A stretch of DNA of 64,000 bases from Hemicordylus capensis (lineage: Eukaryota; Chordata; Lepidosauria; Squamata; Cordylidae), in assembly GCF_027244095.1 (NCBI RefSeq), contig NC_069657.1:147866857-147930856 (forward strand), read 5' to 3'. This document shows, piece after piece, positions 1 to 10,376 of the stretch; position 1 is the stretch's first letter, and each line of letters starts with the position of its first letter. The translations under genes were made by a program, and so were the position numbers. The notes under the pieces are model-generated. The model was not told the origin of the DNA. It worked only from the letters and a program-made list of their open reading frames with translations, and did not search any database.

Positions 1-326
1 AGCAATCAGTTCTGCAAAACTTTGGAGGATCTGATATTGCAAAACCACTGCAAAACCTTGGAGGATCTGAAAACCAAACACAATCTCAATCCACTCCTTG
101 CCATTTGACACTTATTTCTTTTTTAAAATATGGACAGAACTCAGAGCCAAAAAAGCTCAGATCATTAAACCAGACTAGCCTGGTACGTTTGTTGCTGCAG
201 GTAAGAAATCAAAACTGGCACCAGGTGGGGCTGCTCCTCTGCTCAGAGAATGAATGCACAACCAAATAAAGGTGCACAGTCAGATGAGCAAAACTAATGC
301 AGGATCTCCTGCAAAACTAATCCAGA
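1..326. other. ASIC intron 1, left part
   Basis: This belongs to intron 1 of the minus-strand ASIC gene, whose exon 1 donor lies at 1237. I see no exon here and no repeat I can name with confidence. Two short blocks near 20 and 55 repeat the phrase 'aaaaccttggaggatctga' imperfectly. Confidence 0.5.
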
Positions 327-606
327 ACCCCTGCTAACTGAGCAACGAGACACCTTTTGTGGGGATTCTCTTATATTTAGCAGGGGGAGGAGAGCAACTG
401 GCCCTATCCAACCTCAGCACAGCATCCCTCCAGTGGCTGTTGCTGGTATTTGCTTTCTGTTTCTTTGTAGGTTGTGAGTCTTTGGGGGACAGGGAACCAT
501 ATTATTTATGTATTATTCATTTATATATATATACTGCTTTGAGAACTTTGGTTGAAGAGTGGTATATAAATATCCGGAGCAGGAGGAGGAGGAGGAGGAG
601 GATCTT
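327..606 (+). mobile_element. L2-like LINE 3' end with (GGA)n tail
   Basis: The block carries the same order of phrases as copies near 35100 and 42080: 'ctgctaact', 'ttagcaggggga', a stretch ending 'gtggctgttgctggt', 'tgtgag..tttggggacaggga', then 'actttgag..tttggttgaagag' and 'ggtatataaata'. These phrases mark the 3' end of L2-type LINEs. The usual tail is replaced by a short (GGA)n tract at about 580-602. There is no coding capacity. The family call is from memory. Confidence 0.6.
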
Positions 607-1237
607 GCTCGTGTAAGCACAGGCACAGACTCACGGACACTGACAAGATATAAGAATTTGAAGCGGTGAAGTCCTGCTGCCTGCTCTAGAGTCAGCAATG
701 ATCATTCAGTCTACAGGAGAAAGGGGAATTTCGATGGTGGCAATGCGTGCTGTGTGATTATCCCTAACACAGAAGAAATACTAGAAAGACATTTCCTCAA
801 ATTGTCAGACATGGTGTTTTCTTAGCCAGCGGTTATAGGAAAAGTGCCTGATCCTAGCAGGTGGCCTCAGGCTACAGAGCAACTGCATCCAAAGAGCAGA
901 CAAGACAAAGAGTAAACTTTAAAGCAGACAAGGGAGCTAGAATCAGAAACAAGCGTGGCCCCCATCTACATGACAGTAGTGCTCTGTCCCAGCACAGACC
1001 ATATTTTATAAGGGTTTGGCTGGAATATGGTATTTCAGTCACTGGAATTGTTTGACAGAGAAAATGCATCTCCTTTTAGCAGGAGGAACAGGACATTACA
1101 TACTTGCTCCTCCTATCCCTATAAAGTAGTCTAGCCTAGTTAGGAACCTACACCACCCCTTCCATGAGCATTTCCCTTCTTTAAAGCAGGTGACCATGAA
1201 ATGGAACAACCTCATCCTTAGTGCATCACAGACTCAC
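607..1237. other. ASIC intron 1, exon-proximal part
   Basis: Unique-looking intron sequence with no clear repeat or exon. On the minus strand it begins with a consensus donor, GTGAGT, at 1237-1232, directly after the ASIC coding exon. Confidence 0.6.
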
Positions 1238-1873
1238 AGTTTTGAAGTCACTGGCATTGCACGATTCATTACCGAACTTGCATTCAACAAGCATCTGGCC
1301 CATCTGATGCCCAGCACGATCATGGAGCTCCTTGAAGTCAAAAGGGAGGTTTCTTTCCCCCTTGCTCTGGTTTAGCTTCTTGCCCAGCATTTCCATCACT
1401 TCTGAATCTCCACTTTCAATAATCTGATCATCACTGTCCAGAAAGCCAAGGAACTCTCCTGCCCAATAGAGGTCATGGCCAGAGAGCTGGGAGAAGCGGA
1501 GTCGGTTGAGGTTGCAGAGGGTTACTGCTGGAAATATCATGTTGGGGTTGGTCTCTTCCTCCAATGTGGTGGCATGTGGGTACTGGAAGTAGAAGTCCAC
1601 CCGTTCAGCATAGACGTGGATTAGGAAGCCAAAAGAGCCTAGGAAGGCTATTGTCCACAGGAAGTTTCGGACTGTATAATGCCCATGACAGAAGATGTGG
1701 TTGATGCCATGGAGTGTTGACCTACTGGCAAACTCCTCTAGGCTGGGGGCAAATGGAGCACTTGGGGATTGGTGTACAGAATGAGAAATGTCCTCAGTAT
1801 GCTGGACAGCTTTGGGCAGAGTGGGAAAATGATGCCAGGAGAGCATCTCTTCTGGTCTTGCAATCCCTGGCAT
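1238..1873 (-). CDS. Acid-sensing ion channel, first coding exon (ASIC4 by position, ASIC1/2/3-like by residues)
   Basis: This exon encodes the N-terminal 212 residues of a proton-gated sodium channel of the ENaC/degenerin family, a trimer in the neuronal plasma membrane. Visible parts are a variable cytoplasmic tail (1-47), FASRSTLHG with the gating His-Gly pair at 55-56, the first transmembrane helix at about 70-88, the family signature FPAVTLCN at 114-121, DRAGH at 185-189, and cysteines at 198 and 205. N-glycosylation sequons lie at 168, 202 and 206. I start at the ATG at 1873: it is the first in-frame ATG after an in-frame TGA at 1945-1943, and the longer frame seen to 1921 begins only with GTG. 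The exon ends in phase 0 at 1238 before GTGAGT. The other exons lie left of the window. Position next to GMPPA says ASIC4, but DLYWAGEFLGFL resembles ASIC1/2/3 rather than the DIFHLANLTGLPP of ASIC4, so I give no symbol. Confidence 0.88.
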
Positions 1874-2682
1874 AATCGTGGCTTCCTCTTGAAAGCAAGA
1901 ATAGGGAAAGCCCAAAGGCACACCACTTGTAGGCAGCAGACTTCAGAGTCTAGATGAACTGATGTGCATTTCAGCAGCCCTCTCCATCTAGCAATGAGGT
2001 TTGCTCACAGCACAGCATTAACAACCATGGGGCGGGGGAAAGAAGTCTGGCTTCATGCCTCACCTTGGTCCCCTCTGGGAGTTTCAAGATGGTAAACATG
2101 CTCGTCTAGGGCAATTAGCACTGCTGGATCCCGGAAAAGCGACTGCCGGGTGGGGGGAGCGAATGCCTCCCTCACAAACCACTGGCTGAGTCCATCTCTG
2201 TCCCCTGAGACTGAGGTTGCTAATTAGCCGGAGGCATCATTGATTCACTTCAGCACTTAGTGAGAGAGATTGGGGGTAGGAGAGCAAACATATCTGGCTG
2301 TCAGGAACTGCCTGGCATGGAGCCCCAGGCAGGGGGGAATGGAGTACTGGGGCCTGCTCCCTTTGGGTTTAGGGTACATGATGGAAAATGAATATCTGAA
2401 CTGGAAAGGGACTCTCTAAACGAAGGGGAGGAGCATGGCCAGTATCAAATCTCCACGGTCAGCAGGCAGGGAGTTGAGCCCCACAAACTTTTGTGTGAGG
2501 GGCCACAACTACTCTAGGACCATGGACCTCAGCCTGAAAGATTCTGTGTGTGCAGGATTCAGGCTGACAACATTACAAATGGCAGGCCCCCATTGCTTAT
2601 ATCCCAAAGGCAAGTCCCATTTCAATACAGCCTCACCCACTCACTGATTTGTCTAGAACTATTTTTTAAAATGCAGTAAGCG
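1874..2682. other. Upstream flank of the ASIC gene
   Basis: The first part on the minus strand (from 1874 upward) is probably 5' UTR; an in-frame stop at 1945-1943 closes the reading frame. No TATA box or CpG island is evident. Around 2213-2260 a TAATTA-containing stretch is non-repetitive. Nothing else can be supported. Confidence 0.4.
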
Positions 2683-2734
2683 GCTTATATCCGTTTTATC
2701 CCACAGGGTCATGTGGGATAAAACAGATATAAGC
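2683..2734. repeat. Near-perfect 23-bp hairpin
   Basis: The left arm 2683-2705 and right arm 2712-2734 are reverse complements with one mismatch, around a 6-base loop (gggtca). The arms begin GCTTATATC and end ATCCCACA at the loop. Nothing nearby suggests a gene. It may be the core of a small DNA transposon or a structured RNA; the sequence does not decide. Confidence 0.7.
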
Positions 2735-2856
2735 AAACAAACAAGCTCAGGCTGCTTTTCGGCCTGGTCGTCCGACTGGACCCCAAAGCCAGAATACTAC
2801 CAGTAGTGTGTGGCCTAGAACAGCAAGTGTCCGGCCTGTCCTGGCAGATCTGTAGC

Positions 2857-3004
2857 CAGGGCTGTCCTTAGGGCATGGCAAGCAGGGCGACTTCCCTGGG
2901 CCCTGCTCTTTTAACCCCCATTAGAATTAACTGGAAGGGGGCCCTGCACTGGCTGATTGGCCCCGGGGCCCGCACCCCACCACAGCTCTCTAAGGATGGC
3001 CCTG
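2857..3004. mobile_element. hAT-type MITE with 8-bp target duplication
   Basis: A 148-bp element with imperfect terminal inverted repeats: CAGGGCTGTCCTTAG at the left end and CTAAGGATGGCCCTG at the right. It is flanked by an exact 8-bp duplication, TCTGTAGC, at 2849-2856 and 3005-3012. CAGGG ends with an 8-bp duplication are typical of the hAT superfamily. It is too short to encode a transposase, so it is non-autonomous. Confidence 0.85.
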
Positions 3005-3012
3005 TCTGTAGC

Positions 3013-4661
3013 CTTTGCTTAGGTGAAATAAAGAAATTGAGGAAAGATATATTTTTAAATGTGACCAGTGGAGGGCAGGATTTTCCAAGTCTGGGGGTGG
3101 AATAGACTTAGTCCCTCAACTGTAGGATAAACATATTCCTTCTCTCTCGAAGTGCAGCGACCACTTTCTCATTCAAACTGCGAGTCACAGATAGGGTGGC
3201 CAAGGAAACTATCTTGGCAAGGCTCTCTGAAAAACCAAGGGGGAAAGGTTTGGGGCTAATAGCAAGAGGGCTCAAATGCCTGGGGCAGAAATAGACAAGA
3301 ACATGCCATTCTTTTGATGGTCCAATATGTACATAATGGCTGTAAACAGAGTGAAATGGTGGAATGCAAACATAGCCAATATCTGTCTCACCCCATCAGC
3401 TTAGAGGGACCCAAACATCACAGTATGGAGGGACTCTTATTCAGAATGTAAAAGGTTATAAAGAAAAGTAGAATATATGAATATTTGATTTAGTTCACAG
3501 TAGACCAGACATATACCATAATTGAATGAACAAACAAGCTCTCACTTGATGGGTGAAGGGTAATTGATTTGAACTAGGAGCTGGCAGGGGGTAAAGGGAT
3601 GTCTCCTAGGAAAGATGGAAAGGAACAGCTAAAAGCTTTTGATAAAGCGTTTAAACAGAGTTTGCATGGTACAGAGCATGTGCTCTGGCAAATCAGGGGG
3701 GAAGGCCAGATTACCTGGACTCCTAAATGCAGCTCCATGGGGGAGAGGTAAAATTTGGCAAGGGCTGCCACTTGGGTCCTCCTAAGGCAGTCCTAAGTCA
3801 CTGCCCCATCCTGGACCTAGGACCCCATCCTGCCAAGTCTACCCAGTTCTTGGCAGGTGTTAACCTGGGTAAGTGGGAATGGGGCTCTTTCAGCAGATAC
3901 AGACTCCAGACAGCAACGCTTAGCTTCAACAAGATCTTTCTCCCCCCGCCCCCCCGCCGCACCTTTAGCAAGGCTTTAAATCCATTAGCTTTGCATAATT
4001 AGATTTTTCTCAATTACCAGATTATGATAATTACTGGCTCGTTTTCTAACAGCCAGCTCATAATCCGGTATCATTGCACTTGGAGCGGAGCCAGGTGCGT
4101 GTTGCTGGAGTAGTGAGACTGTCAGCCCCAGCAAATGAGCCAGAAGGCTTCGCCAGGAGACACCTCACAGCCCACACTCACCTTGGTCTTGCACCTGACT
4201 GTTCAGCAGAAGTGCGTTCCCCTTGCCTTGAACTGATCGTGGCATATTGCACAGCTCCCTCCCAACCACCTGTGTGAGACTTAAACTTACAGGAGTGGGG
4301 GTAGGAAGATATGGGTCTGGACATCCTAACCCACATCCTGGTGCCATCAACACACTCAACTAGTCTTTCCCATTTCCTCAGCTGCCTTTTAGCATGGACC
4401 ATGCTGGATTCCTCTATAACTGTATAGTCGTCCTGTTGCTACAGCTTTTCTTGTTCCCCAGTCAGCAGAACACTGACGGCAGAGAAGTCTTCAACTTCCC
4501 AGTGACAGGGACTGTTTTAAGGATGTCTCTTCCCAAACGCATCTATACAAATTACACTCAGAATTAGCTCTTTCTCTTTCATCCATTGATAGGGACTTGC
4601 ATCATTAGGGGGTGGGGGTTCATCAAAATGCATGTTGAAGCTTTAGCCTGAGGAAACAAGC
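3013..4661. other. Intergenic, mostly non-repetitive
   Basis: No coding frame has exon-like signals. Two CA-type and C-rich tracts occur near 3945-3960. The only stretch that stands out is the homeodomain-motif cluster at 3962-4075, listed separately. Confidence 0.4.
3962..4075. promoter_or_regulatory. Candidate conserved non-coding element with TAATTA sites
   Basis: Non-repetitive, AT-rich stretch with TAATTA homeodomain cores at 3996-4001 and 4028-4033, a CAATTA near 4011, and further TAAT cores. Clustered homeodomain sites in unique sequence are common in vertebrate enhancers. No comparison across species was possible, so this is inference. Confidence 0.3.
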
Positions 4662-4669
4662 AGTGCAGC

Positions 4670-4837
4670 CAGGGGCGTAGCTATAATTGAGCGAAAGGGT
4701 TCAAAGAACACGGGCCCCCAGCTCCTGAGGGCCCTCCAGATCCCTCCCTCCCTATTTTCTTCATTATCTCCCTCACTCTGGGGGGCCTCCAGAGAGAGGG
4801 ATGAACACGGGCCCCCTCTCCCCTAGCTACGCCCCTG
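4670..4837. mobile_element. hAT-type MITE (CAGGGGCGTAGCTA family)
   Basis: A 168-bp element starting CAGGGGCGTAGCTA and ending TAGCTACGCCCCTG, a perfect 14-bp terminal inverted repeat. An exact 8-bp duplication, AGTGCAGC, flanks it (4662-4669 and 4838-4845). A related copy lies at 25820-25980. It has no coding capacity. Confidence 0.92.
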
Positions 4838-4941
4838 AGTGCAGCCAGGTAGCTATGGATTATCAGCATGTCTGTGTCACCTAGCATAGTCTGTTTCCTG
4901 CCCACATCATATGGCAACTATTCTGGTCACTGGTGAGATGA

Positions 4942-4944
<3 letters not shown>

Positions 4945-4979
<35 letters not shown>
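4945..4979. repeat. (TC)n microsatellite
   Basis: Uninterrupted TC dinucleotide run of about 17 units. Confidence 0.95.
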
Positions 4980-4982
<3 letters not shown>

Positions 4983-5857
4983 CCACCCCATTGCAAGGGT
5001 ACAATATAACCTTATCTTATACTTTTATAGTATATCTTATGTCTTATTACAAGGGTATACTATACTCGTATCTCAACCATTTGAGGTGGGCTATTTAGTT
5101 ATGATATACTATATCTATATTTACTGATGAATATAGTGAAAGGCTCAAGGCAACTTCCAGAAACAGATACAGGACACAGCATAATTCAAATGTATAAAAT
5201 CAGACTGAGACACAGTGTTTGCCCAGGGTTATTCAGAAAAGGATGTGATCCTCAGATCCAAACCCAACACTCGGCCTTTATGCTTTGGCAGAGAGAATGG
5301 AAAGGAGGGTGATGCTAGCTCAAAGACGAGCGAGCAACTGCTTATGGAAAGGACTCCATGTGTGTGCATGCACAGGAGAGGGGGTAATGGATGTGCCACG
5401 ATCCTGGAGACAGATGTTGCTTGCACTGTGTGGGTTACTGACCTGAAAGCAGAGGCTTGTGCAGTAGCAAACAAGTAATCAAAACAAAAATGCAGACAGG
5501 AATTGATCCGTAGTACTAAGCCTTTACAAAAAGCAGCATAAATTCCATAATCCAAAGCAACATTTAGTTCTTAAAATAGCTATAAGGAAAGTATTGTGTG
5601 ATTCTTTTATGAAACTGAAAAAGATGTGGAATAATTAATTACACAATGTACCTGCTTTCCAAAAGCATATAGGGATCAGCTCCTATATACAGATCTTGAA
5701 AGACTTAAGAAGGGACTTGTTAGAAGGTTTCTAAAATTTGTTATAGTCTGGAGAGAGTCCTCTTCTCTCATAACATAAAAACTGGGGGTCACCCAATGAA
5801 GCTGATCCTAATGTATGTTTACTATGAAGTAAGACCTGTTCACAGAAAAGGTCCTGC
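4980..5857. other. Intergenic, no supported gene
   Basis: AT-rich sequence with a possible very old MIR-like stretch at about 5080-5240. The open frames here lack splice signals and similarity to anything I recognise. Confidence 0.35.
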
Positions 5858-5870
5858 TTTTCCCTGTTAA

Positions 5871-6134
5871 GTTAGGTAAAGTTGTGCCATTGAGTCGGTG
5901 TCGACTCCTGGCGCCCACAGAGCCCTGTGGTTTTCTTTGGCAGAATACAGGAGGAGTTGACCATTGCCATCTCCCGCACAGTGTGAGATGATGCCTTTCA
6001 GCATCTTCCTGTATCGCTGCTGCCCAATATAGGTGTTTCCCATAGTCTGGGAAACATGCAAGTGGGGATTCAAACCAGCAACCTCTTGCTCCCTAGGCAA
6101 GTTACTTCCCCGCTGCGGCATTAGGTGGCTTCGA
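5871..6134 (-). mobile_element. Sauria-type SINE with 13-bp target duplication
   Basis: On the minus strand this reads from a tRNA-like head (box B-like 'ggtttgaatcccc') through a conserved middle ('gggaaacacctatat', 'agatgctgaaaggcatcat') to a tail equivalent to 'tcgacttgatggcacacttta', seen here as 'aaagttgtgccattgagtc' on the plus strand. The insertion is bounded by an exact 13-bp duplication, TTTTCCCTGTTAA, at 5858-5870 and 6135-6147. Other copies are at 9665, 24369 and 59793. Confidence 0.88.
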
Positions 6135-6216
6135 TTTTCCCTGTTAAAAAGGTAAAGTTACCAGTCCTTAAATTAGTCTTTTCTTCCTTCTTGATTTGCT
6201 GTACTTTAAAGTTATT

Positions 6217-6500
6217 TCCATTTCTCCTTGCTACTGGCCTATTAATCAGTCATAGCCTGGTAGCTCCCAGCCACAATTGGCCCTTTAGTTAGTTGTTTCC
6301 TATTTGCTGCCCTGAGCAATTCTAACATTTGCTTGTTTGCCTTTTCATTTTGTTTTTTATTATTGCAGTTGCAAAAATTAACAAAATAGCAAGGCAATGA
6401 GGAGATTGCTTGGGCTGTAAATAACTAATTAGATTCCAGTTGTGACTGGGAGCTACCTGGACATGATTAATTAAAGGGCCAGTAACAAGGAGAAGCTTTA
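6217..6500. repeat. Fold-back element, arms of about 110 bp
   Basis: The left arm (about 6217-6330) and right arm (about 6395-6500) are imperfect reverse complements. They share phrases such as 'ctccttg.tactggcc', 'ggtagctcccag.cacaa' and 'agcaat'. The loop is about 65 bp. No flanking duplication was identified. Probably a non-autonomous DNA transposon or an inverted duplication. Confidence 0.65.
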
Positions 6501-7399
6501 ATAGCAGTTTACCAGTCCATGCTGGACAAGCTGGCACTTCAGTTGTATTGAAATTGTTTGTTTGTTTTAAGTCACAAATCAGGTCTGAAAAGACCAAGAG
6601 GACAACACACAAAAACACTGAAATGCAGCAGTTTGGCAGTGCCGTTGTCTGGATTCTCTGTAAAAATGAAGAATGTTCATTCTGGAGAAAACAGCTAGTG
6701 TGGAAGCAATGCTTTCTTTCCTGTCTTTTGCACATTCTCCCCATCCTTCAGTGACAATTACATTTTTGCATTTATGCACTTCTCCCCCCCCACCACCCCA
6801 CACACCTTTCCTTAAGAAAGAGGCAGAGCTATCTTCACTGAAAATGGTACACGGTGCAGGATCTTTTGGGCCTGAGGGTTGGGGTAAATTATTATTGTGG
6901 ATAGCTCTTGGTAAACCTCAGCACAATATGCTTTCGCCATTGGAAGTAGAAACAGAATATTAGGGATTATTAAGAAACGGACAGAAACCCATTAAACAAA
7001 TAATGCCCTTTTACAATACAATGGGCACCCATGCTGAACCCTCTATGCTGGGTGGGTCATAATTCCATCTCAAAAATCTGGGCAAAAGGCCCCACAGAAT
7101 CATGGCATATAAATCGCCAAACTAGGAAAAGATAAAATGTTTAGCATGGCAACTTAGAAAATAGACTGAAAAGAAGGGAAATGATTGAAGTATGCATAAT
7201 TATATAGTGAAGAGGGAACAGTTGCTTACCCTTTCACTTAATGCTGGCACAGGAGGGTACCTGGTGAAATTAGTATGCATGTAGCAGGTTTGAAACCAAC
7301 AAAAGAAAACATTTTACATGGCTTATTTGTGAAATTCTCTGCTTCTAAGGGCTTATCCAGATAATAAGTAGAGATCTCACACCTCTGCAGCATTCTTCC
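6501..7399. other. Intergenic, no supported feature
   Basis: Apart from a short C-rich tract near 6785-6800, I see no recognisable repeat, exon or RNA gene. Confidence 0.35.
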
Positions 7400-7741
7400 T
7401 ATCTTTATTTGTGCCTGCCCAGCTCCTTTGCTCTTCTGGCACCAATTGCCTAGGTAAGCTTAATAATCACCTCTGTGTCCCACTTCTGCCCCCTTCCTCT
7501 TGTAACTCCCCACCATTGCAAAGCCTTCCACTGGATAATGGGCTTTCCCCCTCTAATACCACATTCAAGCACGTCTGTAAGACAAATCTTTTCATCCTGG
7601 CTTTCCCTGGCTGACCCTTCTTTACCTTTTGCCTTCTTTCTCTTTCTTCCTTAATGTGTCCCATCTTGAATTAGATTGTAAGCCTGCGGGCAGGACCTGT
7701 CTTTTTTTTTTGTACATCTCTTCATGATTTTAGTTGCTTTA

Positions 7742-7743
<2 letters not shown>
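7400..7743 (+). mobile_element. Degraded LINE 3' end (CR1/L3/L2-like)
   Basis: The stretch translates in fragments resembling the C-terminus of non-LTR retrotransposon proteins ('..TTFKHVCKTNLF..'), followed by 'attgtaagcctgcgggcaggacctgtctt', a phrase typical of old CR1/L2-type 3' ends. It is badly decayed and the family is uncertain. Confidence 0.4.

Positions 7744-7774
<31 letters not shown>
7744..7774. repeat. (TG)n microsatellite
   Basis: Run of about 15 TG units directly after the decayed LINE tail. Confidence 0.95.
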
Positions 7775-7775
<1 letters not shown>

Positions 7776-7917
7776 TGGGGGAGCAAACTGGATGTAAGGA
7801 ATTATTTGGAAAGGGGTTGTAAATAAAACAGCCAGTATCATAATGCCTTTATATAAGTCATTGTTGTGGCCATATTGGGAGCACAGTACTGTATACAAAT
7901 CCAGACACCCTGTGTCA

Positions 7918-8111
7918 AAAAGGGTATTGTAGAGCTAGACAAAAGTGCAGGGCAATGTAAAAGGTCAGGGAAGGGTGTACAGCATCTTTCCTAGGAGAAA
8001 AGGCTAAAACATTTGGGCTTTTTAATTTAGAAAAAAAGACAACAAAGTGGGGGAGAGATAACTGAGGTTTATGAACTGATGAATAGATGTATGGAGAGCG
8101 TGGGTAGAGAG
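7918..8111 (+). mobile_element. CR1 LINE fragment, left of a hAT insertion
   Basis: Decayed CR1 open reading frame 2 sequence: 'ctttcctaggagaaaaggctaaaacatttgggctttttaatttag' has the layout of the CR1 block seen clearly at 30820-30900. It stops at 8111, where a 1006-bp hAT element inserted; the same CR1 continues at 9126. Confidence 0.6.
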
Positions 8112-9117
8112 TAGAGATGTGCAAAACCATTCACGCTCAAAATGATTTGAGCTTGAAATGGCTGTTTTGAGTGTTTCGAAATGAAACACCCTTTAAATAA
8201 AGGTCCTGTTTCGAGCTCAAAATGAAATGACCCCATTTCGAATCATTTTGAGTGTTTCGAGAACCATTTTGGAGGGCTGTTTTTCCCTTGCTGCTTGGTT
8301 TTCTGGCACTGGCTTCCAACTGGCTTGCGATCTGATCTCCTTGGTTCTTGGTTGGCTTGTTATGATCCAAATCAAGTATTGTCATGGGCAACACCCACTT
8401 TAAAGGCACTTCTTCCCCCCCGCCCCCATTAGAGTTAGTGCTTCAATTAAAAAACTGACAAGATGTCTGGGAGGGTGCGAGGCAGAGCCAGGAGCAGATT
8501 TCCAGGCAGAGGGAGGGGTAATGCTGCTGGTCATTGTGGATGATGGTGAGAGGGGCCTACTCCCCAAGATGTTCCCACTGCTGTTGTGCCGCACAGGCTC
8601 ACCTTTCTGGAGGTGCCTGGTCCTGCAGCACAGCGCACAGCCGCCTGTGGAGGCGGAGGTAGAATTAACAAGGAGGTCCTCCCCTGGCAGGGAAGAACCT
8701 GTGTGGCAGCAGAGGAGGAGGTGTCATCTCATTGGCTGCTAGCCCAGCCAGATCACTCTCTCCATCCTCCCCAATCCCCATTGGCAGTGCAACCGCCACC
8801 CCCACTGTCTGAGATTGAGAAGGAGCAGGAGGAAGTACTTCTGCTTCCAGGGGCCTTCTCAGCCCCCGACTGGGGATGGTGGCGGTTACCACCCAATGCA
8901 CAAAAGAAATGGGCAAGCAGGTGATTGTAAACCAATTCAAGTTGTTTCTAGTTCCCCATTGTTGCCCAAGGCCAAAACACTCAAAACAAAACCAAAACAC
9001 TCAAAACACACGAAATGGCCTCAAAATGTTTTGAGTGTTTTGATGAAAAATTTCAAGGATTTTGCGTCTGTTTTGAGCTCAAAATGAAACACAAACTCCA
9101 TTTTGTGCACTTCCCTA
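8112..9117. mobile_element. hAT element (TAGRGATGTGCA ends) inserted in CR1
   Basis: Ends TAGAGATGTGCAAAA (left) and the complement of TAGGGAAGTGCACAAAA (right), bounded by an exact 8-bp duplication, GTAGAGAG, at 8104-8111 and 9118-9125. The subterminal 100-150 bp at both ends carry many copies of TTTTGAG / CTCAAAA, as in hAT elements with clustered transposase-binding sites. No transposase frame is visible, so it is non-autonomous. The middle looks unrelated to the ends. Confidence 0.88.
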
Positions 9118-9125
9118 GTAGAGAG

Positions 9126-9661
9126 AGAGTGTGCTCTCTTGTTCAGAATACTAGAAATTAGGGTTCACATAGCAAACTTGATTGGCAGTAGGTTCAGAAC
9201 AAAAAAAAGGAAGCATTTCACAATGATTAACCTGTGGAACTCCCTGAGATGACTCTAGAACAACTAGTTTGGGGGAGCAAAAGGATGGTAAAAAACATTA
9301 TTAGAGGAGCGAAGATTTTACTATGCATTAAATATTTACAGAGGTAAGGTAACACTAGTGTATTTACTTTATTAATGAAGCTGACTGAGGCTGTTGGGAC
9401 AAGAAAAACCTGTCTACAACTTTCTTCAGATGGAGAGACTGACAACTTTTTTTCAAAACCCATAATGTCCCTTAACTGATCATTTGTTATTAATTCAAGT
9501 TAGGACAAGAAAAATCTGTCTACAACTTGCTTCAGATAAAGAGACTTTGACAACTTGAAACTTGAATTAATAACAAATGTGTAGTTTAGGGACATTATGG
9601 GTTTATGTTTGAAATGCTTTCTTTTCTTTGTTCTGAACCTACTGCCAGTCAAGTTTGCTAG
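9126..9661. mobile_element. CR1 continuation with an inverted partial copy
   Basis: CR1 resumes after the hAT duplication with 'ggttcacatagcaaacttg' and the typical 'ttaacctgtggaactccctg'. A block at 9167-9222 recurs inverted at 9603-9661, and 9461-9502 recurs inverted at 9558-9600. A phrase at 9398-9446 recurs directly at 9504-9556. The arrangement suggests a twin-priming or inverted-duplication event in an old CR1. Confidence 0.55.
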
Positions 9662-9664
9662 AGG

Positions 9665-9926
9665 ACCATGGCCACCTAATGGTGCAGCAGGGAAATGATT
9701 GACTAACAAGCAGAAGGTTGCCGGTTTGAATCCCCGCTGGTCTGTTTCCCAGACTATGGGAAACACCTATTTCGGGCAGCAGCGATAAAGGAAGATGCTG
9801 AAAGGCATCATCTCACAGAGTGCAGGAGGAGGCAATGGTAAACCCCTCCTGTATTCTACCAAAGACAACCACAGGACTCTGTGGGCGCCAGGAGTTAAAA
9901 TCGACTTGATGGCACACTTTACATTT
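9665..9926 (+). mobile_element. Sauria-type SINE
   Basis: The tRNA-like head has a box B-like 'ggtttgaatcc'. The middle 'ccagactatgggaaacacc' and 'gatgctgaaaggcatcatc' are present, and it ends 'atcgacttgatggcacactt'. A short duplication (TAGAGG) lies on both sides, at 9659-9664 and 9927-9932. Confidence 0.82.
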
Positions 9927-10146
9927 TAGAGGGTCATAATATACTATGCCTGAATCATTTGATGCAGCAATGACCACTAGCTTAGAGGGCCTTTTCAAGG
10001 GGTTAGAGAGATTACCTGGGGACAGGTATATATAAACAGCTAGCTAAATGGAACTTTCAGAGACATTAAAGCTTTGAATACCAAATGCTGAGTACAAGCA
10101 CTGAGTACAAGCACTTATTGTAGGGATCATATAGGGATCAGCTCCT

Positions 10147-10376
10147 AGGAGCCCCTGGTGGTGCAGTGGTAAAACTGCCGCCCTGTAATCAGAAGGTTAC
10201 AAGTTCGATCCTGACCAGGGGCTCAAGGTTGACTCAGCCTTCCATCCTTCCGAGGTCGGTAAAATGAGTACCCAGAATGTTGGGGGCAATATGCTAAAAT
10301 CATTGTAAACCGCTTAGAGAGCTTCCAGCTATAGAGCGGTATATAAATGTAAGTGCTATTGCTATTGCTATTGCTT
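10147..10376 (+). mobile_element. tRNA-derived SINE with L2-like tail
   Basis: The head 'ggtggtgcagtggtaaaac' (box A-like) and 'ggttacaagttcgatcct' (box B-like) are tRNA-like. The body ends 'gtaaaccgcttagagag' and 'gagcggtatataaatgtaag', followed by a (TATTGC)n tail. The tail resembles L2, so L2 enzymes are the likely mobilisers. This resembles the ACA-type SINE described in Anolis; the name is from memory. Confidence 0.72.

Noticed and set aside
1874-1921. Longer ASIC N-terminus starting at 1921
   Set aside because: The codon at 1921 is GTG, not ATG. The first in-frame ATG is at 1873, and an in-frame TGA lies at 1945-1943.
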